Shown here: in pieces, positions 1-11,434 of the stretch
How the letters are laid out: each line of letters starts with the position of its first letter
How positions within the stretch are numbered: position 1 is the stretch's first letter
Assembly (NCBI GenBank): GCA_030280995.1
Contig: JASXTE010000002.1
Span: 39,574,183-39,638,182 of the forward strand
Reading direction: 5' to 3'
From: Hemileia vastatrix
Taxonomy: Eukaryota; Basidiomycota; Pucciniomycetes; Pucciniales; Zaghouaniaceae
Length of the DNA: 64,000 nt
Program-made: the position numbers and the translations under genes
The notes under the pieces: model-generated
Told to the model about the DNA's origin: nothing
Databases searched by the model: none
Seen by the model: only the letters and a program-made list of their open reading frames with translations

Positions 1-2096
1 CAACTGGAACTTGATGATACCCTTTGTTACCATCCAGACAACTGATAAATTTTGCACCTTGCAAGGTAGCATGAATTGAATTAATTCTGGGTAAAGGATA
101 AATATCATCAACAGTATAAGTGTTTAATGGCCTGTAATCTCCACATAATCTAGCTTTATCTTTTTCATAAGAAATCAAGGCTGGGGAGATGACACAATAT
201 TGGGGAGTAACATCCACTTTTTCAATGATGTTCATTTTTAATAATGTGGCAATATTATCTTCAATATCCTTTCTTTTTTTTGGAGAAGCAGGATATGGTT
301 TTTTCCTAAGAGTAGGAGGAATATAATTCAAGTTACAGGATAAGGTAATTTTCATTTCTTCCTGAAAACTTCCTAAGACATGAGACCCATGAGCAAAAGC
401 CATAGGGAAAGAAGTAATTGAGGAAATAATAGAATCCTTTTCTTCACTAGTTAAATGATCACCAAAAGAAGCAGTATTTATTTCATTTAATAAATCATCC
501 ATCTCAATTGTTGGTCTGCCTTTACACTGGATTAGTGAGTTAAAAGACTTTAACAGATGCCCAGAAGGTTTTCTAGGGGAGGAAATTTTGAATTTTCTTT
601 TGCCATTCAATCCCAAGGTGAAGCAATTATTTGCTGGGTCCAATTTCACACCAAACATGGTCAAAATATCATTTCCCATAATGAACCAATTGCTCAAATT
701 ATCATTTTTCATAACCACAAACTCACAAATAGCTATGACAAAACCACCATTATATTTGATGAATACAGAGGTTTTGTATTTGCCAATAGGAATTAAGGTA
801 GAACCATACCCTCTCCATTTTTCAGAAGTTATAGGTAATAATTTATTCAGATAATCCTTGTCTACTGAAGCTAAAGCTTTTTCAGACACTACACTTCCTC
901 CAGCACCAGAATCAAGAACTACATCAACATTTTTACCATTAATGATAACAGGTGCCTTCAAAGGGGATATGGCTATAGGATTTTTAGTAATATCTTTAAT
1001 TATCTCAGCATTTTCTACTGAAGATAAATCCAATAAACATTCTTCAGATATATTATCTAAATAATGGAAATCCTGTTCCAACATGAAAACATCTTTAATG
1101 GATTCAATGTCATAGGAGATATTACTTTCACAGTCATTAGAAGAATCATTGACATTCATTTCAACTTCATCAGTGTCCTCATTGTGTTCAACAAGATTTA
1201 CTTTCTTGTCACAAACATGACCCTTTTGCCAAGGTTTTGTTAAATTTATAACAAGTATTTGTTGCATATTTTTTAGGTGCAACTGGGGCAGAGGGTCTAC
1301 CAGATTTTTCTGGGAGCTTGGTAGAGGGTTCATTCTGATCATTATAAGGTTTACTAAGGTAATTCTTAGGTTCATATCTATGGTTGAGTAGTACCTCATT
1401 ACAAATATTAATGAAAGAAGAATGTTCCCTCACATGCTCAGTTCTAGCTACAATTAAATCTCTAAGAGAAGTTGGCAATTTACACAAGATTTTATCTCTT
1501 CAAATATCATAATCCATCTTTGGATCAATTGCTCTCAGGATTTTTGTTACTTTCATCAGAAAAATAATGGGTTTTTCAACAGAGGAGGATATATATCTTG
1601 TATTCTCATACAGTCTTTGCTGAGCCAACCTAAATTTTGAACCACCAAATTGATTCTCAATCAAGGATTTCCACTCATTCCATGTATAATGGTTATTATC
1701 CAATAGAACAGATTCATACCACAACAAGGCTACATTGGAAAATAAAGAAATTAGCTTAGAAACAATTTCCTCATCAGGTAGTTTATAAGATCTCTTTAAA
1801 TTATCAATCCTTTGTATAAAGTGTTGCCAATCAGATGAAGAATCACCATCAAAGGTAGGATATTGATCCAACTTAGGCCAATTTTTCTGGCTACTGGAAT
1901 GTTCCATCCTATGGTTTAAATTATTCAAGGTTATCAGTTCCTGAAGTCTTGAAAGGTGTTCAGATATTTCATTATTTACAGAGGCAGCTGGCTCATGGTG
2001 AGCATTAAATTTCTTTCTGTTTGATGCAATAGATTTTTCAGAATGAATATCAGCTGGTAAAATTTTTACATTACAAGGGAGAGAAGAACTACTCTG
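1..2096 (-). pseudogene. E1 gag C-terminus, protease and start of RT
   Basis: After the stop at 2097 the Gag core (NWPKLDQYPTF ... SSDWQHFIQRIDNL) is readable at 1928-1503. It is broken by TGA at 1500-1502 and by a frameshift at the zinc knuckle (CYKFNKT.. instead of CYKCNKPW). From about 1240 down to base 1 one frame is open: zinc-knuckle end, acidic linker, aspartic protease with DSGAGGS (Asp at 911-913), connector, and RT up to GNKGYHQVPV. Catalytic YIDD, RNase H and integrase lie outside the window. Only a few changes separate it from a functional frame. Confidence 0.88.
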
Positions 2097-2842
2097 TTAA
2101 GGCTGTTTATTATTAAGACTAACAGCAGTTTTAGCACTATTTTTAAATTCATGATAATGAGTAGCCTGGACAGTTTGTAATGCAGAAAATTGTTTCTCCA
2201 GGTCAGATAATTTATTTCTCAAATCAGGAATGTAAGATAGTTGATCATTAATCCTAGAAATAGATAAAACATTTCTGTCCTCATCTACAGAGCATTTATT
2301 ACTCAAATTCTGAGAATCAATTTTCAATTTTCTTAATTCACTGTGCAAAAGCATATTGTCATTCTTTAAAGTAGTATTTTCATCTTTTAGATAATCAAAA
2401 GTTTTGCATAGGTTACTATATTTATCTGAAAGTGATTTGTGGTCAGCTTTAATAGACTTTTGTTGAGCCAGGACATTATTTAGTGTGTCTTTCAATTTGA
2501 AATAAGCAGTGTCTTGAACAGAAGAACTCACTTTACAATGTAAATGCAAATTATTTAATCTATCACTCTCATGTATTAACAAATCTCTTAAATGTTTATC
2601 TTTCACAAAATTAAAATCAAGAGTATCTTTCAATATTTCTTCAGAAGTTTTCTCAAGTAAAGTGTAAACTTCAGGGGAAACAGAATCATTCTTGATTGCA
2701 AGAGAAGGGTTAATTAAAAAAGTAGAAGTCAAATGTAAAGGTTCATCAAATGATAATTTACTAATTACATCAATGGGGCTACTTATTAAAGGAAGTTGTC
2801 TTTTCAAAGGTTTAACTGTTCTTTCAGGGTCCACATTATTAC

Positions 2843-2897
2843 CTGAAGAAGGTTTGTTATTATATATACCAACATGCTTATCAAACAAATTACTTAC
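2843..2897 (-). other. Predicted second 55-nt intron in E1 gag
   Basis: GTAAGT donor at 2897 and CTTCTTCAG acceptor ending at 2843, at the position of the E2 motif pair 41950-42007. The second-frame stop codon (TGG TAA) overlaps the donor in both copies. Whether it is spliced is unknown; the Gag frame is also open and conserved across it. Confidence 0.4.
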
Positions 2898-3406
2898 CAT
2901 GGCAAGGGAGGAAACTTCCCCTGTGTATTCTTTCTTCTGCCCCCCTGATAAGGATGGTGCTGAAGAGATGGATTGTAGTCTGGTGTCCTGGATGGGCCAG
3001 GGTGTTGAGCTGGTTGTTGTACAGTCTGTTGGTAGTGGGTCATTAAGTAATCCCATTTCCATTGTTCCACTTGCAGAATTCCTTGGTTTTGGTTGAGGGA
3101 GCTGGATGACTGACTGGCCTGAGGTTGAGGCTGAGGTTGGGAAGATGGGAAATGAGGAGGTTGACCCTGTTTGGGATTTAAAAGCTCCTGCATCTACTTC
3201 CAAAGTGTGTCTACCTTTGCCTTGTACTTCATGCTTTCTGCTCTCAGTTCCTTTATATGGCTTTACAGATTGTTTACCTGTTGTGCTAGAGGAATCTTTT
3301 TTATTTTTATACCTCTGAGTGGATTGCCCTGATGTACCTGAGGTTTTACTTCCTTCAGAGTTGTTAGGTGAGAAGGGTTTGTCACTTCTCCTGACATTTC
3401 TATGTC

Positions 3407-3461
3407 CTGAAGGTTTTTTGTCAGCTAAATTATTTTTGTAAGATACTTTGGGAGAACCTAC
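3407..3461 (-). other. Predicted 55-nt intron in E1 gag
   Basis: Complement strand: GTAGGT donor at 3461, CTGAC branch-like motif, CTTCAG acceptor ending at 3407. Its length is not a multiple of three. Joining the flanks carries the gag start frame (..DVDTES) into the second frame (DIEMSG..), exactly as the equivalent intron does in E2 (41347-41410). In E1 that second frame has stops at 3263-3265 and 3194-3196, so the spliced product is dead here. Confidence 0.62.
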
Positions 3462-3524
3462 AGATTCAGTGTCAACATCCACTTCATTCTCATCCACATG
3501 TAAGTTATCCATGCTTTTAGCCAA

Positions 3525-4199
3525 ACTACTTGAAATTTAATACTGTGAAAAAGGAGAATCAAAATTAATTCAGATATAAATTGTTAATTCAAAATATAAT
3601 CAATTGGATTTAAAAATTTTTTTTTAATAAAAATCAATTAACTATAAAATAAAATGTAATACAAATAAATGAAATTACAATTATTAAGAATTAATAACAA
3701 TTAAAATGGGACCAACCAATAAGGTTTAAGAAGTCAACCAAAATAATTAATACCAAAATTAATTCAATGGTAAAATTGGGACTAAGTACTGAGTACTATT
3801 ATGGTCAACCAATATTCAAAAAATAATAATAAAGTTAATTTAATAATTTATTAAATATTTATTTTCTTCTAGGACTAAGAGTTTTACTCTATTATGGTCA
3901 ACTAGGAAAAAAAATTAATATAATGAAAACTTACACTCAGTGAGTCAGCAATTAAGTCACAGACACTTTAATTGTAATAAAAATATAGTACTATGAGTGA
4001 GAGGTGCAAAGGTGAACTTACTATAGTGATAATAAAATCACTTCAAAATAATATATAATTTAATGTAATATAAACCTAAACTATCGAACCCAAGTTTGAA
4101 AGACGGTCGCGGCAAAAGTTTACTTTCTTGCTTGGGTGGTCCGTGCGCTTTTTTGTTTGTTGCAAGGTGTCCTCGTCATCGTTTGGAGAGACCCTCAAT
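3525..4199 (-). other. E1 untranslated leader
   Basis: 675 bp between LTR and gag ATG. The first 120 bases are unusually GC-rich for this window and align with the E2 leader (shared TCCAAACGA, GCACGGACCACC, AACTTTTGCCGCGAC and CTTGGGTTCGA). Further on both copies keep ACTATAGTAAGTTCACC and CACTGAGTGTAAGT, each containing GTAAGT. No ORF. A standard TGG-starting primer-binding site is not visible next to the LTR. Confidence 0.7.
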
Positions 4200-5376
4200 T
4201 ATCAGCCGGACGTCTAGAAGAATGAAGAAAATAATAGGAATAATAGAAAGGAGGATGGGAATTATAAGGCAGTAAAGTAAAATGAAATAAATTATTTGTA
4301 ATTTAAGGGAGTAAGATGACAAGACAGTTGAGAGTTGACAAAGTTGTAAGTGTTTAATTAAATTGTAGAATATTATAATTGATTATAAATGTTCAAAGCG
4401 CATCAGTTCAATAATAGTATTATAAATCTTAAGGCAACCTATAATTATTTATATAGTATTTAAATTAGATGTATTGAACTAATAAAAATAATAAATAAAA
4501 GAAATATATTAAAAATATGATAAGTGAGTGTATAGTAAGTGATGATCTACCAGAGAGACTTCTAAAGCCCTTTTATAGGCAAGAGGACATTCTGGAGCGT
4601 TCCAATAGTATGTACAAAAAAGTAAAATAATGTGAAACAATTAATTAAAAGAATCTAATTAAAAACATAAAAAATAAATCCGTGAATAAACAAATATTTT
4701 TCCTATCAGTAATTTCTAAAAGAGAATAGAATTAATATAACAATTAACTACGTGAGTATGAAAAAATGAGAACTGTGAGAAAGAAATCTAAAGAAGGAAT
4801 ACAAATTGCTGAAAAAAGTATAATTAAAATAAAAGGAATTATTTTTACTCTTTTCAATAATCTTCATTCAGTATAAGCAATAGTAATTTAACTATTTCAA
4901 GTAAATTAACTATTAAATTAATTGAACAACTAATTAAATTAATACAGGAACTTTTTAACATGAGAATTTAAATTTAATCATATTAAATTAGTTTAGTAAT
5001 ATTGGTGACACAATTAAGGGTCAAGGAAGCGCCAAATATTGATGGATATTATTATATGATAAGTTGTATTTAGTTTATATAAATTTTATTATTAAAATTT
5101 TAATTACTGTGTAAGTTAAACTTACACTAATAATATAATTTTGAATAATTTATTTATACATATAAATCACACCATGATGTTATAGAATATTATATTTTTT
5201 TATGTAATACAATTAATTTAATAATAAAATTAAGTATAATATTTATTTTATTCATTCACAAAATATTTATAATTTTACTTAAATAATTTTTTTGTATTTA
5301 CATAAATTTATTCCTCTATATGTTTACAGTAATTTATTGTATAAATTACTGGACTCCTGAGATAGCCTGGCTGACA
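4200..5376 (-). repeat. 5' LTR of E1
   Basis: In element orientation it starts TGTCAGCCAGGC (complement ends at 5376) and ends CTTCTAGACGTCCGGCTGATA at 4200. It is 1177 bp, against 1144 bp for the E2 LTRs. The outer 40 bp and the TATA/3' region match the E2 LTRs well; the middle is diverged A/T-rich DNA. The terminal dinucleotide is TA instead of CA. Confidence 0.88.
4571..4577 (-). promoter_or_regulatory. TATA box in E1 LTR
   Basis: The complement reads GCCTATAAAAGGGC, identical in context to the TATAAAA of both E2 LTRs (40186-40192, 48238-48244). It is the only conserved stretch of this kind in the diverged LTR centre, so it is the likely core promoter of the retrotransposon transcript. 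Confidence 0.7.
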
Positions 5377-6600
5377 GAAACTCATTAAGAACTCTCTATG
5401 AATGTATATAGATGAAATGGAAACAAAAAAGGAAATAGCGCAAAAAAGAAGGCTCAACTTTTATGGTCAATATTTCAGCAATTATAAAATGCAAGGAAGA
5501 ATGAGAAATTCAGCTGGAAAAAGTAATGTTTCAAGAAATGAAAAAGAATGAACTTACTTTGATGAGAAGATAAACATTTCAGTCAGAAATTTTAATTTAG
5601 AAAAATTCATAAATTTTGAGGGAATGTAAAAAGTGGGGCTAGGGGAGAAGAAATCTGATGTGCAGTGGATTAGAGAGATGGTGAAAGAGTAAGAAGAATT
5701 TGAACTCATGTTTGACATGTCTAACCCCAAGTAAGCCATTTATTATGGCATATTGGAATGGTTTTTTGATACTGAATTTCACCAGGCATATATGATAATT
5801 TTTTACACCCCCTATTTGGGGCCTCAAACATGGCAAATCAGAAATTAAAAAATCCCATTTTTTAAAAAAAAGAACAATAGGTAATTTAATTCCAATTATA
5901 ATGTATTTTACTTCTTAAAAATTTCTTTTAATGACTTAACATGGAGGGGATATCTATTTTTTCATGACTTAAAAGGAATCTAATGTATTTCAAAATTTGC
6001 CTGGTTTGAGACCCCCCCTTTATTAAATTAATTAATATTCTCAAATTTTTTGATTCTTTTTATTTTATAAGTTGATCTATTTTATAACTTTTTCAAAATT
6101 CTAGCTTATGAAATATTTTTTATTTTAGTTATCAAAGCTATTTGAAAAAACTTGCTGGTTTTTTGTCTCCCATCCCCTTCCAAAAACACCAATTTAGGTC
6201 ACTTTTAAAGGGGGATGAGAGGCAATAATACCCTAAAAATTTAAGAAATTACTGTATATTTCAATTTCAAAAGTGATAATTCATGTTTCATTATCTTGGT
6301 ATGGAAATTAAATATTTTCAAGGGTAATACTAATTTCAACTTTCACACTATATATGTGAGCTACAGCAGGGAGATATAATTAGATTATATATATCAATTT
6401 AATTTTCTTTTTTGGTTGTAGATAGTTTTATTTTTTCCTGCTGTGTTGTTATTTTTTATCCTTGAAATAATTAAAAAAGTGACTAGAATTTACAGTTTGG
6501 TACTCTGAGAAAAATGAACATCATTTCTAAAAAATAATAAAAGGAGAGTGGTTTCATGAATTTGATGACCAGTTTCCATATCTGAATATTTATTCTTCTT
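5377..6600. other. Anonymous A/T-rich DNA
   Basis: Between E1 and the first LTR remnant of E4. Only short ORFs without recognisable motifs (for example near 5554-5836) and a few C- or G-runs (5806-5822, 6010-6018, 6210-6222). I see no gene. Confidence 0.5.
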
Positions 6601-6639
6601 TCTTGAAGTTTATCAAGTCAGGAAACCTGTTGTGGAATG

Positions 6640-6837
6640 GATGAGTTCTATTGCTACTATGGCAGCAGTGTCAGCACTTTTTCCAGAGTGATCCAGGATT
6701 ATTTTTTAACTCACCTATGGTAGCAGTGTCAGTGCTTCATCTAGAGTGAACCAGATTTAGAAATTCAGTTTTACCACAGACTATATACACACTATGTACT
6801 TAAAAATCACTGAGCTATTACTATACTACACTTAACA
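6640..6837 (-). repeat. E4 3' LTR remnant
   Basis: The complement starts TGTTAAGTGTAGTATAGTAA at 6837, directly after a purine tract. It matches 20990-21121. The block around GACACTGCTACCATAG occurs twice about 58 bp apart (near 6657 and 6715) but once in the other copy, so it carries a small tandem duplication. The inner end is not defined. Confidence 0.6.
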
Positions 6838-6849
6838 CCCACCTCTTAG

Positions 6850-7520
6850 TAATTTCTGAGAATTAAATGCAAGGATGCAAAAGTAGCTGTGGGAGCACAA
6901 GTATCATTAAATTAAATTCCTTCAACTTCCTTGAAACACTGAGCTACATATCATTCCCTGTGCTTGATTATCTTTTCAAAATCATCTCTTTTGATAGCAA
7001 AAACCCATCTAGCACCAGTGAAAGTTTTTTTAGGAGGAAGAGGTACAATATCCCATACCTTCATACTAGACATTCTGTCTAATTCTTGAATACAAACTTA
7101 TTTCAATTTGACCACATCTGGTTGCTTCATTTCCTGCTTGAAAGCTCAAGATAGGTAATCAGAAATTTCACAAGTATTTTTGTTAATGAAATTGATCATA
7201 ACATCCTGAACAGAAGTAGTTTCTTCTTCTTTAAATCACCTACTTTCAGCTGATTTAAAATGAAAGATAAATCACCTTTATATTGAGATTACACTGGATA
7301 TGATAATGTGAGCACTTTGGTATTTTCCTCTTCTCCTTCAGAGATAAATTTTTCCATTTATGTCTGAAAAAAAGAGTTAGACTCTGGATTCCAAAAAATC
7401 TAAAACTTTACCACCATCTATAGAACCAATAACCCTTCAATTCATTACCCAGACCTCCATTCTTGTCTTCTTCTCAGCTGGAATATATACATATTCCCAT
7501 TGACCAGAAATTTTTATAGT
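6850..7520 (-). pseudogene. E4 linker and N-terminal reverse transcriptase fragment
   Basis: The complement contains VWDIVPLPPKK, GARWVFAIKRD and, in a neighbouring reading, DTCAPTATFASL. This is the start of a copia RT (the usual ..W.LV..P......WVF..K.. block, followed by F.PVA). Frameshifts and stops are present. The catalytic YVDD part and RNase H are absent; the RT is joined directly to the LTR at 6837. Confidence 0.7.
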
Positions 7521-7995
7521 TTATAAGTCTGATTTATGGTTGAAAATAATTTTATATAGTATGCTGTTGGTAACTTTCACATATGGTAACCTATTATGGA
7601 TATAAGATGCCCAACAATAAGAAAAAGTCCAAAAATTTTGAGGAATTTTTGATGCTAGAAGGATGGTCCTAGAAATCTCACCAATTGTTTCATTGAAACA
7701 TTCAGCCATACCATTCTGTTCATGATGATAAGGCATCAAGTGTTCATGGAGGATGCCATGCTGTGAGAGGTATTAAGAGAATTTCTCATTTAAGTATTCT
7801 TTGCCATTTTTAGCTCTGAGGATCTTGAGACAGTAGCTGTTGACTTTTCTAACCTAGTTTTGAAATTTATACAAGCATCAAAAACATCTGACTTCTTCTT
7901 TAGAAAAAGAAATCTTTCCATAAGTTGAAAAAGATTCTCTGAAGGTTTCCACATAAACCTCACCCTTATCTGTGATATCAACCATGGGAGCTGTA
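7521..7995 (-). pseudogene. E4 copia integrase core
   Basis: The clearest frame (7739-7521) reads PYHHEQNGMAECFNETIGE and then SRTILLASKIPQNFW, the conserved third part of the copia integrase core with its catalytic Glu. Upstream, in other frames, GKEYLN, FS.YLSQHGI and VDITDKGEVYVE give the rest. The second catalytic Asp of the usual SDNG.EY block is Lys (AKNGKEY), so the enzyme is dead even without the frameshifts. Confidence 0.75.
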
Positions 7996-9299
7996 GTAAA
8001 CATCTTGCAGTAACACAGACAAGTTGCAGTTTGCAGCAAGTGAAACAATAGGGTTGCCAGGTAGAATTTTTATAGAAGTGCAACATAGAGGTTTTCAGAA
8101 GTGCAGAAAATATAGACTCCTGTGCACACTTTTTAGGAGCAGTATGGATATACAAGCAGTGATTATTGGAGAGAAGGTGGAAGTACATAATGGACTATAG
8201 GACAAGAAAATATGGTATGTACTTTCAGAGTCAGGGACAGCTCTAGATGCATAATATGGACTTAGGAAGCAGAGACAAGTGATGGTATGAAATTCACACT
8301 TAGATAAAAGTGATGTCTTTTAGATAAAGCTGTGTCCACCCATGGAGATGAAAAACATGTCAAAGAAAGAAGGTAGCTCTAGGAAGACAAGTGGGTTGGC
8401 AATCAGCCCTCAATTAATAGAAGATAAAAAGTATGAATTGAAGCAGGGGTACTTACTAAGCACAAAGGGTTTCACAATTAGTTGATACTCACATGGTAAG
8501 TGCAGGTTATTATAATAGGTATGAGAGGCGGTTCAGTACTTATTATATAGTTAGTAATCTCAAGTATTATAGGGTATGTATGGAAAGGTGAAGCATTTAA
8601 TGCTAATAGTAGAGATAAAATAATGTTTCAAAAGCTATTAGGATCAGGAATTATGCTAACCACTGTACATAGACTATTAGGATATTTCGATAACATTTGA
8701 TAATCTTATATTAGCATGGAACTTTTGTAGGAAAACCTGTAGGAAAAGGAAACATAGGGAAAAGGCGCTGAACATACAGGTATAAAAAACAGCACTCATC
8801 TTTTAAAGAAAAAGAGGAGGGTGTAAAGAAATAGCAGTAGATATTTTTTATATAGACAAAAGTGAAATAGATATATTTTATTTTTTTTGTACATAATGGG
8901 TGTGCATACCAGAAGTAGTGCTGTAGAGTTATTTTATTGCTAAAATAAGGATAGTGTTAGATAGAGCACTTTAAGAGGGAGTAACTGAGAATACTAGCAC
9001 TTACTGAGAATAGATCTAGCCAACTGATAGATTAGTAATATTAAAATATATTACTCTTTCTTAAATTTCTACAGATTTTATTCTATTTTCTTCTCCACAA
9101 AATGTAGATTACCACACTTACAATACATGCTTTCACTGTATTTAAATATTAGAGTGGCAGAGGCTTCTTTTAAAATTAGTTTTAGAAAGGAGACCAAGCC
9201 CATCTCGAGTTGTGTCTATAGCTTAAAATTATAGAACTTTTCATTCTACAGCACTACTAAATCAGAAACCAGTAGACCCATGAGTTCATGTGTACATTT
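7996..9299. other. Unassigned 1.3 kb inside E4
   Basis: Lies between the pre-integrase zinc region and the integrase core, which are normally adjacent. It has no copia-like reading in any frame. It is probably a later insertion, but I found no clean inverted ends or target duplication. Confidence 0.4.
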
Positions 9300-9614
9300 C
9301 TATTCCATGCACATATTTTTCCTTTTTCTTTTCAATACTGCACAAATATCACTGTGTAATTTTTTTGAAGGAACATAAGATGGTGTGTTTGTATAAAGAA
9401 CTTTTTGGGAAATTCTTTGTAGAACTCTGGTGCTAGTGTGGGCAAGAAAACAATTCCAATCCATGATTGAGTCAGGAACCACTTTGGGATAAGGGATGTT
9501 GGAAGGAGGTGAGGGGAAAAAAGGGGTAAGAAGGGTAGAAGATGATAAAGAGTTAAAATAATTCATTTCAAAAAAATTGGTCTCTAGATCATAAGTATAA
9601 AACAGATAAACCAT
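9300..9614 (-). pseudogene. E4 pre-integrase zinc-binding region
   Basis: The second half of this frame reads DWNCFLAHTSTRVLQRISQK and then CAVLKRKRKN. This is the W...LAH.S...L......C..C...K pattern that precedes the copia integrase core (HHCC zinc domain). The first 50 residues do not match and may be out of frame. It sits between protease and integrase as expected. Confidence 0.6.
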
Positions 9615-9652
9615 TTATTTTTTCCTGGAAGAATCTTTAAGAGCAAGAAATA

Positions 9653-10060
9653 CTATTTCTTTTTTTTTATAAATAATATAATCATGTTTTTTTTAAATGA
9701 AAGAGAAATTCCATTATCTAAAAGATCAAATGGTGAAACAAGAGTCAATTTTGCTTTGTCACAATAAAAGAAATCCTTGATGGTAACTAATTCTCCTCCA
9801 CATCTTTTAATTAAGATATTTCCATGACCCATAATGAAAGAAGTACCAGAATCAGTTGCTGTGTTGACTGGAATAGGAGTTTTCAAACTTTTTAAGTCAG
9901 AGAGAAGATGTAAGTCATAAGTGACATGATGTGTAGTACCAGAATCAAAAATAATTTGACTATCTTTACCATCTTGATCTTCTTTCCAACTATCAGTACC
10001 AAATACAAATTCTTTTAGTGTGGTAGTGAGTACATCTAGTTCTTTACAACTAATTTTTTT
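9653..10060 (-). pseudogene. E4 copia aspartic protease
   Basis: The frame at 9886-9653 reads ATDSGTSFIMGHGNILIKRC and then IKDFFYCDKAKLTLVSPFDL, the usual copia protease/post-protease pattern (D[ST]G, G.G...I, L.....L...G). Upstream to 10060 a frame with repeated stops carries another DSGT-like segment. It would have cleaved Gag-Pol. Confidence 0.7.
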
Positions 10061-10069
10061 ACATGGGGT

Positions 10070-11060
10070 TTGGAGGAGTTTTGAGTTGGCTGTTTTCCTT
10101 TTCTGTTGTTCAGTTATTTTCAGATAATATTCATGGCCTCTTTATTATCACAAGCAAAAGCTTCACATTGATCCCAAGCTGCAACATCAAAACCTTTACT
10201 ATTGGAATAATAGGGACATGTTGTCTGGTAATGTTCAGTGTACTTGCAGTAAGAGAAGGATTAATCAGGTTTTCTTTTTCCAGGGCAGTAACTGTCCATT
10301 CATCCCTTTTTGAAAGCCAAAGATTAAAATGAATCAGGATTGGTTGTCAGTTCAAAAGCTATGGATATGGTAGGAGCAGTGGAGGAAGTGGAGGAAGTGG
10401 AGGAAGTGGAGTTGGATGAATTAAAGAATAAATTTTGAAGAGCATTTATCATCTCATCAAAAGAAGGTTGAGATATGTCTCTATTTAATATAAAATGACA
10501 ATTTGCTTCAGGGGAAAGATGATTGACTGATTATGGTAGTAGAAGTTGGGTGAAAACTGCTACCATTTCATCAAACCCAAAAAAAAACCTGATCATTGAA
10601 CTGCCTCTGAAATAGATTTAACTTTCTTACCATGATCCATGACATTAGTGAAAGGCAGAGTTTTAATCTTTAGAATTTCATTAAAAAGTGCCATTCAAGT
10701 AGTATGAGAAGTTTTGTCAAAATTTGAACAGAGATTAAAAAAAGCCTTATAGCATGTAATGCCTATATCAATAAAACATTCAAGTTTTTCTTCAAGTGTT
10801 TAGTAGAGAATGTTCCAGCTCATCTCATTCTCAAAAGTTGAAATTTAATCATGAATAGCATTCAGATCACTAGTTTATTTAATGATACATACACACTAGT
10901 TCTAAAATAGGTGCAAATTTCTAAGCCATGCTTGCCAGTTAGATCCATCAGATTTTAATTTCACCATATTTTTTGTCTTATGAATTATATCTTCCATATT
11001 TTCACTAAAGTTTTCACCCATGTACATTGATAAGGGGTTTGCATAATCATTTGAAGACAT
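10070..11060 (-). pseudogene. E4 copia gag
   Basis: Starts at the ATG complementary to 11058-11060 (MSSNDYANPLSMYMGENFSE), followed by LKSDGSNWQAWLRNL, the typical N-terminal Gag block of copia elements. Later parts are frameshifted. A degenerate zinc knuckle (YCKYTEHYQTTCP) is seen near 10240-10200, followed by FDVAAWDQCEAFACDN. A short GGAGGAAGT repeat lies at 10379-10413. The start codon lies immediately next to the left target duplication of element X. Confidence 0.65.
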
Positions 11061-11063
11061 AGA

Positions 11064-11105
11064 CACCACACAATATGGGGGGGAAGACTTTCTAGAAAGT
11101 CCACA
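11064..11105. repeat. Left terminal inverted repeat of X
   Basis: CACCACACAATAT, a G-run, then the perfect 16-bp palindrome GACTTTCTAGAAAGTC. Pairs with 20286-20327. Confidence 0.78.
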
Positions 11106-11434
11106 ACCTTGAACCTAAATTCATATCTAATTGAGCACACATTGAGGTAGTGATGAAACAATATGGAATAAAGGGTGAAAATACATCAAAACTCTGATGA
11201 AGCTAGCTTGATTATTTCTTGAAGAAATGTGGATTCTTTTGAAACAACTTTGAAGTATTAAAAACAAAATTTTGTAATGGTATGTTGAAATCAGCCCTCC
11301 CCACAGCTAAGCCAGTCTAGAAAGCTAAAAAATGTTTGAAATAATTTTATACTTTTTTGCATGTAAAACTAGACACACCCCAATTTAAATTTAAAGAAAA
11401 GTAATTTTAAATGTTCAAATAATTTTACTTAATT

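Larger units (their letters stand above)
2097..3524 (-). pseudogene. E1 gag, N-terminal 475 codons
   Basis: Starts MAKSMDNLHVDENEVDVDTES, matching the N-terminus of the E2 polyprotein (MDNMQVDEIEID). It continues through a Ser/Pro-rich low-complexity part and a heptad-like region (about residues 290-440) expected to be coiled coil. It ends at a TAA where E2 has GAA, a single-base nonsense change, and the homologous reading resumes directly after it (QSSSSLP). Known: Ty3 Gag packages element RNA. The first 200 codons overlap a second conserved frame described separately. Confidence 0.85.
1..5376 (-). mobile_element. E1: Ty3-type (chromovirus-like) LTR retrotransposon, 5' part
   Basis: Minus-strand copy of the same family as the intact element at 39422-48617. 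From right to left it has a 5' LTR (4200-5376), a leader, gag, protease and the start of reverse transcriptase. It is cut by the window edge inside RT, at the motif matching LDGNKGYHQVPV of the intact copy. It is clearly diverged from that copy. Damage seen: a GAA-to-TAA stop at 2097-2099, a TGG-to-TGA stop at 1500-1502, and a one-base insertion plus a Cys-to-Phe change in the zinc knuckle near 1230-1245. From about 1240 to base 1 the pol frame is open; I read every codon. The 3' end and target duplication lie outside the window. Confidence 0.93.

Noticed and set aside
557..1064. Plus-strand ORFs opposite E1 pol
   Set aside because: Antisense shadows of the protease and connector frame; the same shadow appears opposite E2 at 43782-44258.
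10379..10413. GGAGGAAGT short tandem repeat
   Set aside because: Small low-complexity expansion in the decayed E4 gag; nothing beyond that.
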